Of a stretch of DNA of 64,000 nt, positions 1-11,940 are shown in pieces; position 1 is the stretch's first letter, and every line of letters begins with the position of its first letter. Under the pieces are notes generated by a model. That model was given only the letters and a program-made list of their open reading frames with translations, ran no database searches and was not told the DNA's origin. The stretch comes from Sabellastarte sp. h YS-2021 (Eukaryota; Annelida; Polychaeta; Sabellida; Sabellidae). Location: NCBI GenBank assembly GCA_964017235.1, contig OZ024928.1, positions 79,789,566-79,853,565 on the forward strand, read 5' to 3'. Made by a program: the position numbers and the translations under genes.

Positions 1-1498
1 CCTTGCAAATTGTTTGATCGAAGCTAAACAATAAAGATAATCAAGGATATGTTAAAATAAATTTTTCTTTGAGAGGTAACCTTATCGCTGTGCATGCTGT
101 GTAATTGGCGAGAATTTGTGTACCTGTGGACCCAGATATATATGTCTCTCACATGACTTTGTACACATAGCGACTGTATAATTCACATGAATTTGTACAC
201 ATAGTGACACAGATATGTATGTCTATCCTGAGTTTGTACACATTGTGCCCATTTGCATGAATCACATGATTTTTTTTACATAGTTACATAAGTATGTATA
301 ACTCACATGTATTTGTACACATAGTACATATATGTATAAGTCACACAACTCTCTTCACAAGATTTCTTGTTGTCTCAGAAGCTAGGGGAATGTATTCATT
401 TTCCTTACCATGGCTATCATTCTTAGCTACTCTTCCATAATATTAAATTTGTGTTTTAACTGGGCCAACCCAATCATTTCTGCTTTGATTTTGTCCATTA
501 CTGACTGACCCAAATCACCATCCTGGATTGATTTCTCTACAAACAAAAATAGAGGCAATTTAGTGCTCCATTGAACAGCTTATTAATGAATTCTTGAAAC
601 TGGCAAAATACCATTAAAACATTTCTGTGAAAAACCAAAAACGTATCTAAAAAATATGTCTGTTTTGAGAAAGCTGTTTGGTTTTCAGAGTATTTTTTTC
701 CCTAACACATCTTTGATGGTGAAGATTACAAAGGTAGAAACAGCTGCTTGGTGAGAAAGATGTAAAGGGATACTGACTCTAAATTAAGCAAAAGGAAATG
801 CCCCTGTACAAGACTATCTATATATAAGTAGCTTAATTAATCTGTGGGTGTTTCTCTCATGTGTTATGGGTATATCTATAATTAGCCTTTTCTACCTCTT
901 TAATGCCACTTTCTGTGTCATTACAATGTGGTGTTCTTCAATGCACCTGGTATCAAGTTTTAAACCGAACCGTTTGAAGTGACTCCCTAACAACAAAAAC
1001 AGGTAGTAAATAACCAAGCTGAGCTGGGATCAGTGACTTTCTGTTGTATACACATAATGAACGACTTAAAATATCATTGCAAATCTGTGAAGCTTATTTT
1101 TAAGGTTTAATTCTACCTGACACAGAACCATTTCCCACTATTTCTGTTGTTAACATTGGTGTGTGGCAATAAAGTATTACTAAAACTGGACATTTTTTTA
1201 AAGTTTAGTTTCCCATTCATGTATATGTTTCAGAATTAGCACTGTTAGCCAACAACAGTGTAAATTGCAAGATATATAAAAAACTTTGCCAATGAAATTT
1301 GCACTGGACCTATTATCATGAATTGATTACTTTAGTCTGTTGGTAAAAATAATGTGTCTATTATTTTGTTGGCATACTAAGTCTCTGCTGGGGGTCTCAG
1401 TGGACTAGTTGTTGTCGTGGTTACCAAATAATCACTTATCCCTTACCTGTATGAATATAGACACAAGGTAAACCCATCCCAATGTGTTAAAATACAAA
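1..1498. other. AT-rich noncoding DNA with a short degenerate minisatellite
   Basis: No coding segment is visible. Between about 150 and 350 a phrase of the form CACATGAATTTGTACACATAG recurs roughly five times at spacings of about 30-45 bases, with substitutions and small gaps, which reads as a decayed minisatellite. The remainder is AT-rich sequence without a recognisable element. It could be intron or intergenic DNA. Confidence 0.4.
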
Positions 1499-1690
1499 TC
1501 CAGGACAAATTACCGGTGGACAAAATACCTGTCAAAATTGCAAGGGTGGACAGAATGCCAGCTGGTTTTATTGCAGGATGGACAAAAACTGACAATGTCA
1601 AAACAATCCATATATATTTATTCTGTCCTAGTTGGATAGTTATATAACATTGTGTCCACTAGGATTTTGTCTGTGCACGGTGATATACTG
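1499..1690. mobile_element. Possible small inverted-repeat element (GTGGACAAAAT family)
   Basis: The left side carries ACCGGTGGACAAAATACC and the right side, read on the minus strand, carries CACCGTGCACAGACAAAAT followed by AGTGGACACAATG. The same phrase (GTGCACGGACAAAAT then GGTGGACAAAATAC) recurs inside the element near 56380. The ends are therefore probably two arms of a decayed MITE with a repeated motif in each arm. No clean target duplication was found, so the limits are approximate. Confidence 0.35.
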
Positions 1691-3869
1691 ATGATCTGTT
1701 CCAAAATGACGCCAGTTATAAAATATGGGTTGGAGAACTATGCTCCCAACTTAGCCTGAACTAAAAGCACTTATTGCCTATGTTCCATTGGCCGAGTGTG
1801 TCAGTTGTATGACCTGACCTCTGCAGTCAGTTGCCGAAAATTTCATATCTCGCAAAAATTATTATGTTAATTTCAGTTTGTGGAGGGAGAGTTATACAGA
1901 CCGTAGAGGGATGGGTTCCATAAAGATTGCCCTCGCGACCAGTATTTTGGTTGTGCTTTCTTAAATCACAAATTGATGGCCCACACTGGCAACTGGATGT
2001 ATGCTAAGGGGGACTAGACATGTTAGTGAAACAACAGCCTGTACAACTTATAAGAAAGTCCCTTTATTCTGCCCATTCAGTTTGTTAATCGTCATATTAC
2101 ATAAAGGTGATGATATTTTATTGATCTCAACATTTTAACTTATTTATCAGGAAAACTCCATATTATTATTATTAATATCAGTATTATAAGAATAATGATG
2201 TCACAAAAGGGAAAATGATGATAATTCACAACAACTACACCAAGATCCTTCCAAGTTGCTGGCGACTTGTCTCACAGACCAAAAGACTGTCTGGAAATAT
2301 GTATATGACAGGCCACATTGAGAGGGGAAGAGGCCTTTTTACCTTAGTGACATAACTTTTAAAGTAGCAGACTGTAAAGGTGGTCCAGCACATTGCCAGC
2401 CGAGTTGCAGAACTATGAAACATTTGAGATATTTCCGCAATCCTGCAACTTAGGTTGTGGCTGTATAACCCTTGCCCCCTCAGTTTTCTCTGCCATCGAA
2501 ACATAGGTATTAACAACAGAACTGAACTTAAGTGTTATACACTACATAAAATGTGTTATATCTTAGACTAAGAAGCGCGAAAGTCACACCTTTTAAAGTG
2601 GAATTTTCCACAGCAGAAATCTGGACCCCAAGTTAATTTGGAAAGATGGCCCAAGCTATGAATTTCTAGTGATATAACAAACTTGTTTGTTACTTACTAT
2701 ATATTCAAAAACAGGCTATAGCAGTCTAAAGTATCCCTTATATGAACACCCCAGTATCACATTGTAACGTGTTAATAGAGAACATAGCTTATAAACTCAG
2801 ATTATCAGAACATAACAGTGGAGATTGGGTCAAATCAAAGGATAATCGGAATGAACAAACAGTTTACAGGTACATTGTGATATGGTAAATTCCTCCTGAA
2901 GTGTTCCTTGCATCAACAAACATTCTGATTGATTGGCTTAAACCCAAAACCTTCTTAATATATACATTGTGGTACCATTTTCAAAGAAGCATAACTACAG
3001 AATAAGAATACTGAAAGAAAATACTTTTCATTAATATAACCATAACTGTGAGTCAGTGTTGCTTATATATATATCAAACAAGTTAGAAACCAAATTCTCT
3101 GCACTGATGGCAGTACAGGAAGATGTAGATATGTTACATTCACTACTTAAATTCACTTCTCCCTTAATTTCAACAAAGTGACTGGGCTACAAAAACTACT
3201 ATTTTGTGAGAGATTAATTACACATGGAATACAGGCAATTCAGTACCCACCAGGACAACATGAGTAATCTGACTATAAACAAAGCAGCCTGGTTTTCCTG
3301 TGCAGAAAATTTCAATAACTGATATTATCATTATTCATTTTCAGTCAGTTTGGAATAGTATTTTAAAGGGTGGCCTCATTAAATAACAAATATCAAAGGG
3401 TTTTTTCTGCTATACCGTTAATTGTTAAAAAATAACCTTACTATTCATGGTTATCATATGGATTTTTCATGGAGTTTCATTTTCTTAATGGTTGTATCAT
3501 TTTAAAAGAAACTGCAAAAAAAGAAATGTATATTGAATTCTTTTAGTATTTTTCTCCATGCATAAAAGAGGTTATTTGTGTCAGTTACTTTGAGCATTCA
3601 TTTTAAGTTTGAGTTCTTTGTTGGGTAAGATCCAGATCAAGCCATTCAGATTCCCTCATTAGTTTCAGCACTTCTCGACCAAGGGTGAAGTAATAATCTT
3701 ACACAAATCAACAAGATAATTCACAGTGAGCTTGGGGCTAATAATTGAAACTTTCTGCCTCTACTCACAGTATTTGTAGACAAGATTTTAGGGAAGTAGT
3801 GAAAGTAGATTACTGTGTTTGACAAGGAAACTATTAAACAGATTTGTGTAGAAGTCAATGAAATCTTGT
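1691..3869. other. AT-rich noncoding DNA, nothing recognised
   Basis: No exon-like segment, RNA gene or clear repeat was recognised. A short minus-strand open frame at 2235-2516 has no recognisable domain and is not supported as a gene. Confidence 0.4.
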
Positions 3870-3876
3870 TCATGGA

Positions 3877-4097
3877 TTTATTTGGGTTTTAACATCGCTT
3901 TCAACACTGTACAGGTCATATCACTACGGGTAGTTTTATGGGCAGAGGAAACCAGTACATACAGTTGGTCAAGGTTCTGTACTGTAAACTGCCAACCATG
4001 GTAAGCAAATACCAACTTTCCTACGTAGGGTCTGGGGTTTGAAACGCAGATCTCAGAGGTGGAAGCAAGTACGTTACCACTGCCCCACCATAGTCCC
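3877..4097 (-). mobile_element. tRNA-derived SINE, copy 1
   Basis: On the minus strand the head reads GGTGGGGCAGTGGTAACG, which fits a pol III A box, followed by GCGTTTCAAACCCC, which fits a B box. A non-tRNA body (ACTGTATGTACTGGTTTCCT) and a tail ending CCCAAATAAATCC follow. The copy at 47219-47449 has the same layout. A direct repeat TCATGGA flanks it at 3870-3876 and 4098-4104, consistent with LINE-type target-primed insertion. The superfamily of the body is not assigned. Confidence 0.75.
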
Positions 4098-4104
4098 TCA
4101 TGGA

Positions 4105-5149
4105 CTATGGATAAGGCAATATATAAAAAGATTGGATTTCCTCCGGTACAGAAATGTACAAGCGGGACATGTTAATTAAGAAAAGTGCTCTTAAATACAT
4201 GAAATTCTCATCAAAAGTACAATATCCAATACATTATTGAAAAATGTATGTTTGGCCTTTGTCCATTGTATAACTTATTGCTTTATTTATCGTCAAAATT
4301 TTTATATTTTGATTATAGATATAAATCAGTGGAAGTCAAAGTTTTGGTTTTACATACTATTCAACAGGCAGGGTAAATCAGTCGAAGAATAATAAATTGT
4401 TAACAAAAGTAACTTGGTTTATACTCTAATATTATGGTCTCTAGTTCATTTGTGTTTCTAGTTATTTGTGTTCAGTAGGTTCAGTAAAGAATGTTCATTT
4501 ATTTGATGGTTTAATAAATTCTAAAGCAAAGTACATTATCATATGTAAAATAGTACATAATAAGAAGTGAACATGTGGTAATCTTGTTTGTTATCAAAGA
4601 GATCAAGGTATACAGAAATAAAGACCAAAATTGTGACGGGCAGTGAAATAACACAGAATTGTGTCTCTTTGTGAAAAAATGTCTCCATGTATTGATATTT
4701 TGTCCACTCAGAGGGGGGTAATTGTGTGTCACACTGTCTGTACATAAAACATGCATTAATCTGTTCATTCTATCAAATTATACATTCAATTTTTTTTTTG
4801 GAATATGCCTTTTTATACCATCAGTATTTAAAGGAACAAATTTGTTTGGTTTTAGTGTTTCTTTTTTAAATTTTTTTTTATTTGTTTGAGGTGCCAGATG
4901 AAATGTGAGGCAATGATTGTGTTGAGAATTTGAGATACATGTATTATATTACACAATGCACTTTTCAGTGTGTTGTATACTGGTAAACACATTGTCTCAT
5001 GTCTAATATTAACCACATGATAGTGAAAAATCCTTCATACTGATATACAAAACTACTGAGCTATTTTCAAAAGTGGAACACTTTTACTTTTAATTCACAT
5101 TCTACTGAATCCATATATTCAGCCTAATGTATAATTTTATTTGCATTGT
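4105..5149. other. AT-rich noncoding DNA, nothing recognised
   Basis: The two open frames on the minus strand at 4511-4768 overlap one another in different frames, lack any domain and are rich in rare combinations, so they are treated as chance. No repeat or RNA gene was recognised. Confidence 0.4.
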
Positions 5150-6540
5150 ATTTTTCACATTTATTAGTCGAATCTTTGATTCGAGTTATGTACTGAGTTG
5201 CAGCCACGATTTTAAATTGGCCGTTTAAACCCTTAAATATCAAATTCTGAATAATATTTGTTCACATATCGGTACATTAAGGTGTATATTATACACTCTG
5301 CCATTTTGAAGATTTTTAATGCTTTTATTCAGTTATATTTTATAAAGTAAAAAGCTTGTCTAGCACTTCATCTGGCTTTCTGTAAGAACCCGTATGTCCT
5401 GGAAACTATTGTTTTTGCTATTGTGATGGTCTACTCGAACGAGTCTTTTTTAACGGTTTCGTCTGCTGGTTTGTAGACGTGAATCCCCAATTAATTTATT
5501 TGTCTGCTGGGTTTATCACGCAGTTACTGTTTATGTAAACTTGTTGTCTGCGCATCTACCCATTTGTCAAACAAATAAACCGTAAAGAAATTAATGAATG
5601 AAGTGACGTCACGGTAATACTATACATTTTTCGTTTAGCCAATCAAAATCGAGGACACCTGGCAGAGACAATGAAAGCACAACCCCGTAGTTCTACATTC
5701 AACCACTTGAAGGCGCTTGGGGTTTCTATTTCCTAGAAATCACGTGATTTCATTTTTTCTGTCAATCCGTTTCTTATTTTGGAAGAAGTTGTCTTCCAAA
5801 TTGTTTTACAGTATATTTACAAAATAAACCAGTTCGCTAGTCTTATTTCCTGACAATATTTTATAAAATGGACGTTTCAACAAAGATCAAACATTTTAAG
5901 CTACAGAACTCCCGGCGATAGCACCTAAGTTAATATTCATGAGAAGATACGAGGTCACGTATTTCCCCTGGTATTTCCTGACAATATTCCAAATTTACAG
6001 GTTATGTGGCCTCGATTCTGATTGGTGAAACGACGAAATACTTCATTGTATAATACCGCATAACCTATGAGTCCCTATTATCGCTCATTATGGCTGTCGT
6101 ATCAACACACGAATATTTTATTAAAATACTTACAATTTGCTTCTGTAAAATATTTTAAACTGCACATCTACGGTACAGGCCCTTTATATTTGTAAACCTT
6201 TCACATCACGTCACTACAAATGTTTATTTGTTTGACAAATGAGGACGAAGACTGCACACGTCGCTACCCATACACGAAAAGTACCGACTGCCACACGTAC
6301 ATAAACCACAAAAAAATATAAAGGCAAATATATTTTCTCACTTTAAATGAAATCGTTGAATATTTTATTAAAATACTTACAGTTTGCTTCTTTAAAATAT
6401 CCACGCTTCGAAATTAAAATACGTCTTCTCACTTCAAAACCAAATTTCAAACTGCGCATCTACAAATCGTTTATATTTGTAAACCTTTCACATCACGTCA
6501 CTACAAATACCCATCTCGCGACACAAATCTGAAAACATCC
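5150..6540. repeat. Duplicated and inverted noncoding block with CRE and E-box like sites
   Basis: A segment starting GAATATTTTATTAAAATACT at 6111 and ending CACATCACGTCACTACAAAT near 6221 is repeated, with an insertion, at about 6357-6508. A third, inverted piece (CATTTGTCAAACAAATAAAC near 5562) mirrors GTTTATTTGTTTGACAAATG near 6221. The block also holds a palindromic TGACGTCA at about 5603, CACGTG at about 5752 and two CCAAT-type motifs. It may be a decayed foldback element or a regulatory region; nothing in it codes for protein. Confidence 0.4.
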
Positions 6541-6698
6541 CTGAAAGAGGTTTCCAAATGCGGGCGATAATACGAGTTTACAGATTTCAACACCCAGTGC
6601 TGTCCTAAGATTCGACTCTGTGGTTGGCAGAAAGCCAGCCACTGTGCCCTAGTTATTGATATGGAAACAGCAATTCATCCCAAAAATGTTCCAAGTTC

Positions 6699-6919
6699 TA
6701 GTGGTGGTGGACCAGTTCACGCCCGGGTACCAATTCACGCCCACCCCTAAATTTATCCAAAACAATCACATTTAAACAATAAATTACAAATGTATTTGAT
6801 CAATTTGATGATTATCTATAATGTGGTAAACATCTTCTCTATGACAAATCATACATCTTCAAGAAAATTGAGGGTGGGCGTGAATTGGTACCCGGGCGTG
6901 AACTGGTCCACCACCACTA
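6699..6919. mobile_element. TA-flanked MITE with 46-bp terminal inverted repeats
   Basis: The left arm begins GTGGTGGTGGACCAGTTCAC at 6701 and the right arm is its mirror, ending at 6917. The two arms match base for base over about 46 bp, then diverge into an AT-rich core. A TA dinucleotide lies on each side (6699-6700 and 6918-6919), the target duplication of Tc1/mariner-type elements. Each arm contains the phrase TTCACGCCC twice, a direct repeat inside the inverted repeat. There is no coding capacity, so movement would need a transposase supplied from elsewhere. Confidence 0.85.
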
Positions 6920-7674
6920 TGATGTGAACAATGAGTGGGGTGGACAGAAAAAAAATTGGGTTCATACTCAGCAGTGTAAATTTCATAGCTCAGTAATGGA
7001 GAGTTTCATACTAGCTGTTGCAGTGATGATTTTTTTATGGTCTTGCACTTTCAGAGTCCACATATATGCATACTGAATGTACATTCCTATATCTGATCTA
7101 AAATCTGATACAGTGTGTTTATATTCATGTACAAACAAATGACCAATTAATGATCTTTCATTGTCCAGCTGGTTACCATATTGGCCTCAAATCTCTGAGC
7201 TTGTGGGTTCATATCTTGGTCACTGTCTGAAGTGGTAGAGGTGGCATTTGTATGGCAATAGCCAGTGGTTTTCACTGCAAACTTTAAACTAACTAGTAAA
7301 GTGGAGTACTGCTTCCCTTCATCATTGAATCTAACCATCGTGATAAGTGACATGATGTAAGACTCTGTGCTGTGACATAACTTATAGTTGTGACCAACTT
7401 CCACTTATACGGTTATATTTATGATAAAACTGCATTTCCTGATGTTGGTACTACACAAAAGCAAGTTCCAGTTTCACTGTATTTTGACATGCACTGGTTC
7501 TACTCAAGGTAAGTATAAATCTAAACATTTTGTGAACCTTCAAAAATCTAGCTCTGAACAGTTTCAAATTGCCCAGCCTAGAAGTTTGCTATGTATGGAA
7601 CATACGGTCTTCTGCTCTTGGCAATGAAAGTTTTCTTTTTCATTTATCGGTGTTCCTTTCTCTCTGTGCTTTAG
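6920..7674 (+). other. Probable intron upstream of the terminal exon
   Basis: No upstream coding exon could be matched in phase to the exon at 7675. A donor-like CAAG/GTAAGT occurs at 7508/7509, but the phase-0 reading before it meets TGA within six codons. The segment ends in a strong pyrimidine tract and TTTAG acceptor at 7671-7674. Confidence 0.35.
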
Positions 7675-7800
7675 CAAGAAGCCATTAACAGGAAAAAACA
7701 ATTAGAAGAATTGTTGGACGAGCATGCTCAATTGGTGCAGGAAGTGGATAGGGTGACGGACAATGGAGAACAACAGGAGAATAAAGAGAACCAACAATAG
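7675..7800 (+). CDS. Terminal coding exon of an unrecognised coiled-coil protein (partial)
   Basis: The exon opens directly after a pyrimidine-rich acceptor (TTTCTCTCTGTGCTTTAG) and reads 41 codons to TAG at 7798. The peptide starts QEAINRKKQLEELLDEHAQL and ends in a hydrophilic N/Q/E-rich tail (GEQQENKENQQ). The first half has the charge pattern and leucine spacing of a coiled coil. Composition and codon use are more exon-like than the AT-rich surroundings. I do not recognise the family and found no upstream exon, so function is unknown. The exon begins at a codon boundary, so the upstream intron should be phase 0. The following bases would be 3' UTR, and the large element at 7918 lies only 118 bases past the stop. 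It could instead be a retained fragment of a longer gene that starts outside the window. Confidence 0.55.
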   Translation, partial: QEAINRKKQLEELLDEHAQLVQEVDRVTDNGEQQENKENQQ

Positions 7801-7948
7801 GTCTGCTGTACTGCCGTACTATTTCTCTCTATTGTTACTGTTTTTATGTGTACTGGATATTTTGTATTCATTTCACATTTACATCACTTTATGAAGAGAC
7901 AATTAGACTTCTAGTTAAGCGTCCCGCAAGGGACGCTTGTTTGTGTAT

Positions 7949-8011
7949 GGGAGAGCTTCTGGCTCCGCCGGCTCCGCCGGCTCCGGCGGCTCCGCCGGCT
8001 CCGCCGGCTCC
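7949..8011. repeat. GGCTCCGCC microsatellite
   Basis: About seven units of GGCTCCGCC, two of them altered, lie in the head of the 4.5-kb element. The open frames across it on both strands (runs of Pro/Ala or Gly/Ala) are a by-product of the repeat. Confidence 0.8.
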
Positions 8012-8340
8012 GCATTTTGTTTTCCTTATAACTCTGTAACCGTTAGGCGGATTCTTTTCAAATTTGGCAGGTTTAGGCAGTAGCCTTGGGGAATTTTTTT
8101 GAATATGCTGCAGTGACATTTCAACCAATCAGAGAGGTCACATGACCAAAAATGTCTTTTTTCGATGGGGAAGCTTGTCCGGATGATAACTTGAAAGGAA
8201 TTTTATCAATTCACCTGAAACTTGGCAAATACATTCATTCTATTAAAATCTGGAAATCATTAGATTTTGGCATTGATTGGTCAAGAAATGGCCGAGTAAT
8301 TAATGATTAATTAATTATTACGAATTTTCCAAATAAGGAA

Positions 8341-9280
8341 AACACAAAAATGCTTATATCTCGAAAACCGTGCTAGATAGAGCGATTTCGACGAAATTTT
8401 TGACCCGCAGGGTATCTCTGCGGAGTAGTTTTCCCAATTTTCAAAAAAATTTTGTCTCGCCCAAAATGGCGGCCATTTTGAATTTTCGAAATTTTCGCAA
8501 AAATTGCAAAACACAAAAATGCTTATATCTCGAAAACCGTGCTAGATAGAGCGATTTCGACGAAATTTTTGAGCCACAGGGTATCTCTGCAGAGTAGTTA
8601 TCCCAATTTTGAAAAAATTTTTGTCTCGCCAAAAATGGCGGCCATTTTGAATTTTCGAATTTTTCGCAAAAATTGCAAAACACAAAAATGCTTATATCTC
8701 AAAAACCGTGCTAGATAGAGCAATTTCGACAAAATTTTTGACCCGCAGGATATCTCTGCGGAGTACTTTTCCCAATTTTCAAAAAATTTTTATCTCGCCA
8801 AAAATGGTGGCCATTTTGAATTTTCGAATTTTTCGCAAAAATTGCAAAACATAAAAATGCTTATATCTCGAAAACCCTGCTAGATAGAGCGATTTCGACG
8901 AAATTTTTGACCCGCAGGGTATCTCTGCAGATTAGCTGCCAATTTTCAAACAAAAAATTTCTCGCAAAAAATGGCGGCCATTTTGAATTTTCGAATTTTT
9001 CGCAAAATTGCAAAACACAAAAATGCTTATATCTCGAAAACCGTGCTAGATAGAGCGATTTCGACGAAATTTTTGACCCGCAGGGTATCTATGCAGAGTA
9101 GCCATGCCAATTTTCAAAAAAATTTTGTCTTGCCAAAAATGGCGGCCATTTTGAATTTTCGAATTTTTGCGCAAAAATTGCAAAACACAAAAATGCTAAT
9201 ATTTCGAAAACCGTGCTACATAGAGCGATTTCAACAAAATTTTTTATCTTCAGGGTATCTCTGCAGAGCAGCTATCCCAA
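8341..9280. repeat. 169-bp tandem array, five to six units
   Basis: The phrase CACAAAAATGCTTATATCTC recurs at 8343, 8512, 8681, 8850 (one base changed), 9015 and 9185 (diverged), giving a period of 165-170. Each unit also holds CCGTGCTAGATAGAGCGATT and AAAATGGCGGCCATTTTGAA, the second being a short palindrome centred on GGCC. Units are about 90 per cent alike by eye. Open frames at 8311-8683 (minus) and 8971-9318 (plus) run through the array and repeat the same peptide, so they are artefacts. Confidence 0.9.
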
Positions 9281-11940
9281 AGAGCTTTCACTTGGTGAAG
9301 TTTCAGACCCATAGCTAATTGCTCACCTACTCAAAAAGAGTAAATGCGAATTACCTCTAAAAGTATTGCAGATGGCCAATTTTTCTCAAATAACTCATTC
9401 ACCTACTTTTGGAAGAGCTTTCACATGGTGAAGTTTCAGACCCATAGCCAATTACTCACCTACTCAAAATGAGTAAATGTGAATTATCTCTAAAAGTATT
9501 GCAGATAGCCAATTTTTCTCAAATAACTCTTTCACCTACTTTTGGGAGAGCTTTCACATGGTGAAGTTTCAGACCCATAGCTAATTATTTACCTACTCAA
9601 AATGAGTAAATGCTAATTATCTGTAAAAGTATTGCGGATACCCAATTTTTATCAAATAACTCATTCATCTACTTGTGGGAGAGCTTTCACATGGTGAAGT
9701 TTCAGACCCATAGCTAATTACTCACCTACTCAAAATGAGTAAATGCGAATTATCTCTAAAAGTATTGCAGATAGCCAATTTTTCTCAAATAACTCATTCA
9801 CCTACTTTTGGGAGAGCTTTCACTTGGTGAAGTTTCAGACCCATAGCTAATTACTCACCTACTCAAAATGAGTAAATGCGAATTATCTCTAAAAGTATTG
9901 CAGATAGCCAATTTTTCTCAAATAACTCATTCACCTACTTTTGGGAGAGCTTTCACTTGGTGAAGTTTCAGACCCATAGCTAATTACTCACCTACTCAAA
10001 ATGAGTAAATGCTAATTATCTCTAAAAGTATTGCAGATAGCCAATTTTTCTCAAATAACTCATTCACCTACTTTTGGGAGAGCTTTCACTTGGTGAAGTT
10101 TCAGACCCATAGCTAATTACTCACCTACTCAAAATGAGTAAATGTGAATTATCTCTAAAAGTATTGCAGATAGCCAATTTTTCTCAAATAACTCATTCAC
10201 CTACTTTTGAGAGAGCTTTCACTTGGTGAAGTTTCAGACCCATAGCTAATTACTCACCTACTCAAAATGAGTAAATGTGAATTATCTCTAAAAGTATTGC
10301 AGATAGCCAATTCTTCTCAAATTAATCATTCACCTACTTTTGGGAGAGCTTTCACTTGGTGAAGTTTCAGACCCATAGCTAATTACTCACCTACTCAAAA
10401 TGAGTAAATGCGAATTATCTCTAAAAGTATTGCAGATAGCCAATTTTTCTCAAATAACTCATTCACCTACTTTTGGGAGAGCTTTCACTCTGTGAAGTTT
10501 CAGACCCATAGCTAATTACTCACCTACTCAAAATGAGTAAATGCGAATTATCTGTAAAAGTATTGCAGATAGCCAATTTTTCTCAAATAACTCATTCACC
10601 TACTTTTGGCAGAGCTTTCACTCTGTGAAGTTTCAGACCCATAGCTAATTACTCACCTACTCAAAATGAGTAAATGTGAATTATCTCTAAAAGTATTGCA
10701 GATAGCCAATTTTTCTCAAATAACTCATTCACCTACTTTTGGGAGAGCTTTCACTTGGTGAAGTTTCAGACCCATAGCTAATTACTCACCTACTCAAAAT
10801 GAGTAAATGCGAATTATCTCTAAAAGTATTGCAGATAGCCAATTTTTCTCAAATTAATCATTCACCTACTTTTGGGAGAGCTTTCACTTGGTGAAGTTTC
10901 ACACCCATAGCTAATTACTCACCTACTCAAAATGAGTAAATGCGAATTATCTGTAAAAGTATTGCAGATAGCCAATTTTTCTCAAATAACTCATTCACCT
11001 ACTTTTGGGAGAGCTTTCACTTGGTGAAGTTTCAGACCCATAGCTAATTACTCGTCTACTCAAAATGAGTAAATGCGAATTATCTCTAAAAGTATTGCAG
11101 ATAGCCAATTTTTCTCAAATTAATCATTCACCTACTTTTGGGAGAGCTTTCACTTGGTGAAGTTTCAGACCCATAGCTAATTACTCGTCTACTCAAAATG
11201 AGTAAATGCGAATTATCTCTAAAAGTATTGCAGATAGCCAATTTTTCTCAAATAACTCATTCACCTACTTTTGGGAGAGCTTTCACTTGGTGAAGTTTCA
11301 GACCCATAGCTAATTACTCACCTACTCAAAATGAGTAAATGCGAATTATCTCTAAAAGTATTGCAGATAGCCAATTTTTCTCAAATAAATCCTTCACCTA
11401 CTTTTGGCAGAGCTTTCACTTGGTGAAGTTTCAGACCCATAGCTAATTATTCACCTACTCAAAATGAGTAAATGTGAATTATCTCTAAAAGTATTGCAGA
11501 TAGCCAATTTTTCTCAAATAACTCATTCACCTACTTTTGGGAGAGCTTTCACTCTGTTAAGTTTCAGACCCATAGCTATTTATTCACCTACTCAAAATGA
11601 GTAAATGCTAATTATCTGTAAAAGTATTGCGGATACCCAATTTTTATCAAATACTCATTCATCTACTTGTGGGAGAGCTTTCACATGGTGAAGTTTCAGA
11701 CCCATAGCTAATTACTCACCTACTCAAAATGAGTAAATGCGAATTATCTCTTAAAGTATTGCAGATAGCCAATTTTTCTCAAATAACTCATTCACCTACT
11801 TGTGGGAGAGCTTTCACTTGGTGAAGTTTCAGACCCATAGATAATTATTCACCTACTCAAAATGAGTAAATGTGAATTATCTCTTAATAGTATTGCAGAT
11901 AGCCAATTTTTCTCAAATAACTCATTCACCTACTTTTGGA
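9281..11940. repeat. 133-bp satellite array, about twenty units
   Basis: AGAGCTTTCAC recurs at 9281, 9414, 9547, 9680, 9813 and 9946 and so on to about 11940, a strict 133-bp period. Each unit contains GTTTCAGACCCATAGCTAAT, the near-hairpin ACTCAAAATGAGT and AAAAGTATTGCAGATAGCCA. Neighbouring units share rare variants (for example CTCGTCTAC in two adjacent units near 11050-11190), which points to unequal exchange. Units near both edges share a variant with TACCCAATTTTTATCAAAT (about 9640 and 11640). Confidence 0.95.

Noticed and set aside
7848-8128. Overlapping Pro/Ala-rich and Gly/Ala-rich open frames
   Set aside because: They are two readings of the GGCTCCGCC microsatellite.
8971-9318. Open frame of 115 codons as a gene
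   Set aside because: It runs along the 169-bp array and repeats the same peptide; similar frames exist on the other strand at 8311-8683.
9281-11940. Regular 133-bp repeats as a CRISPR array
   Set aside because: The whole 133-bp unit repeats with no unique spacers, the period is too long, and the context is eukaryotic.
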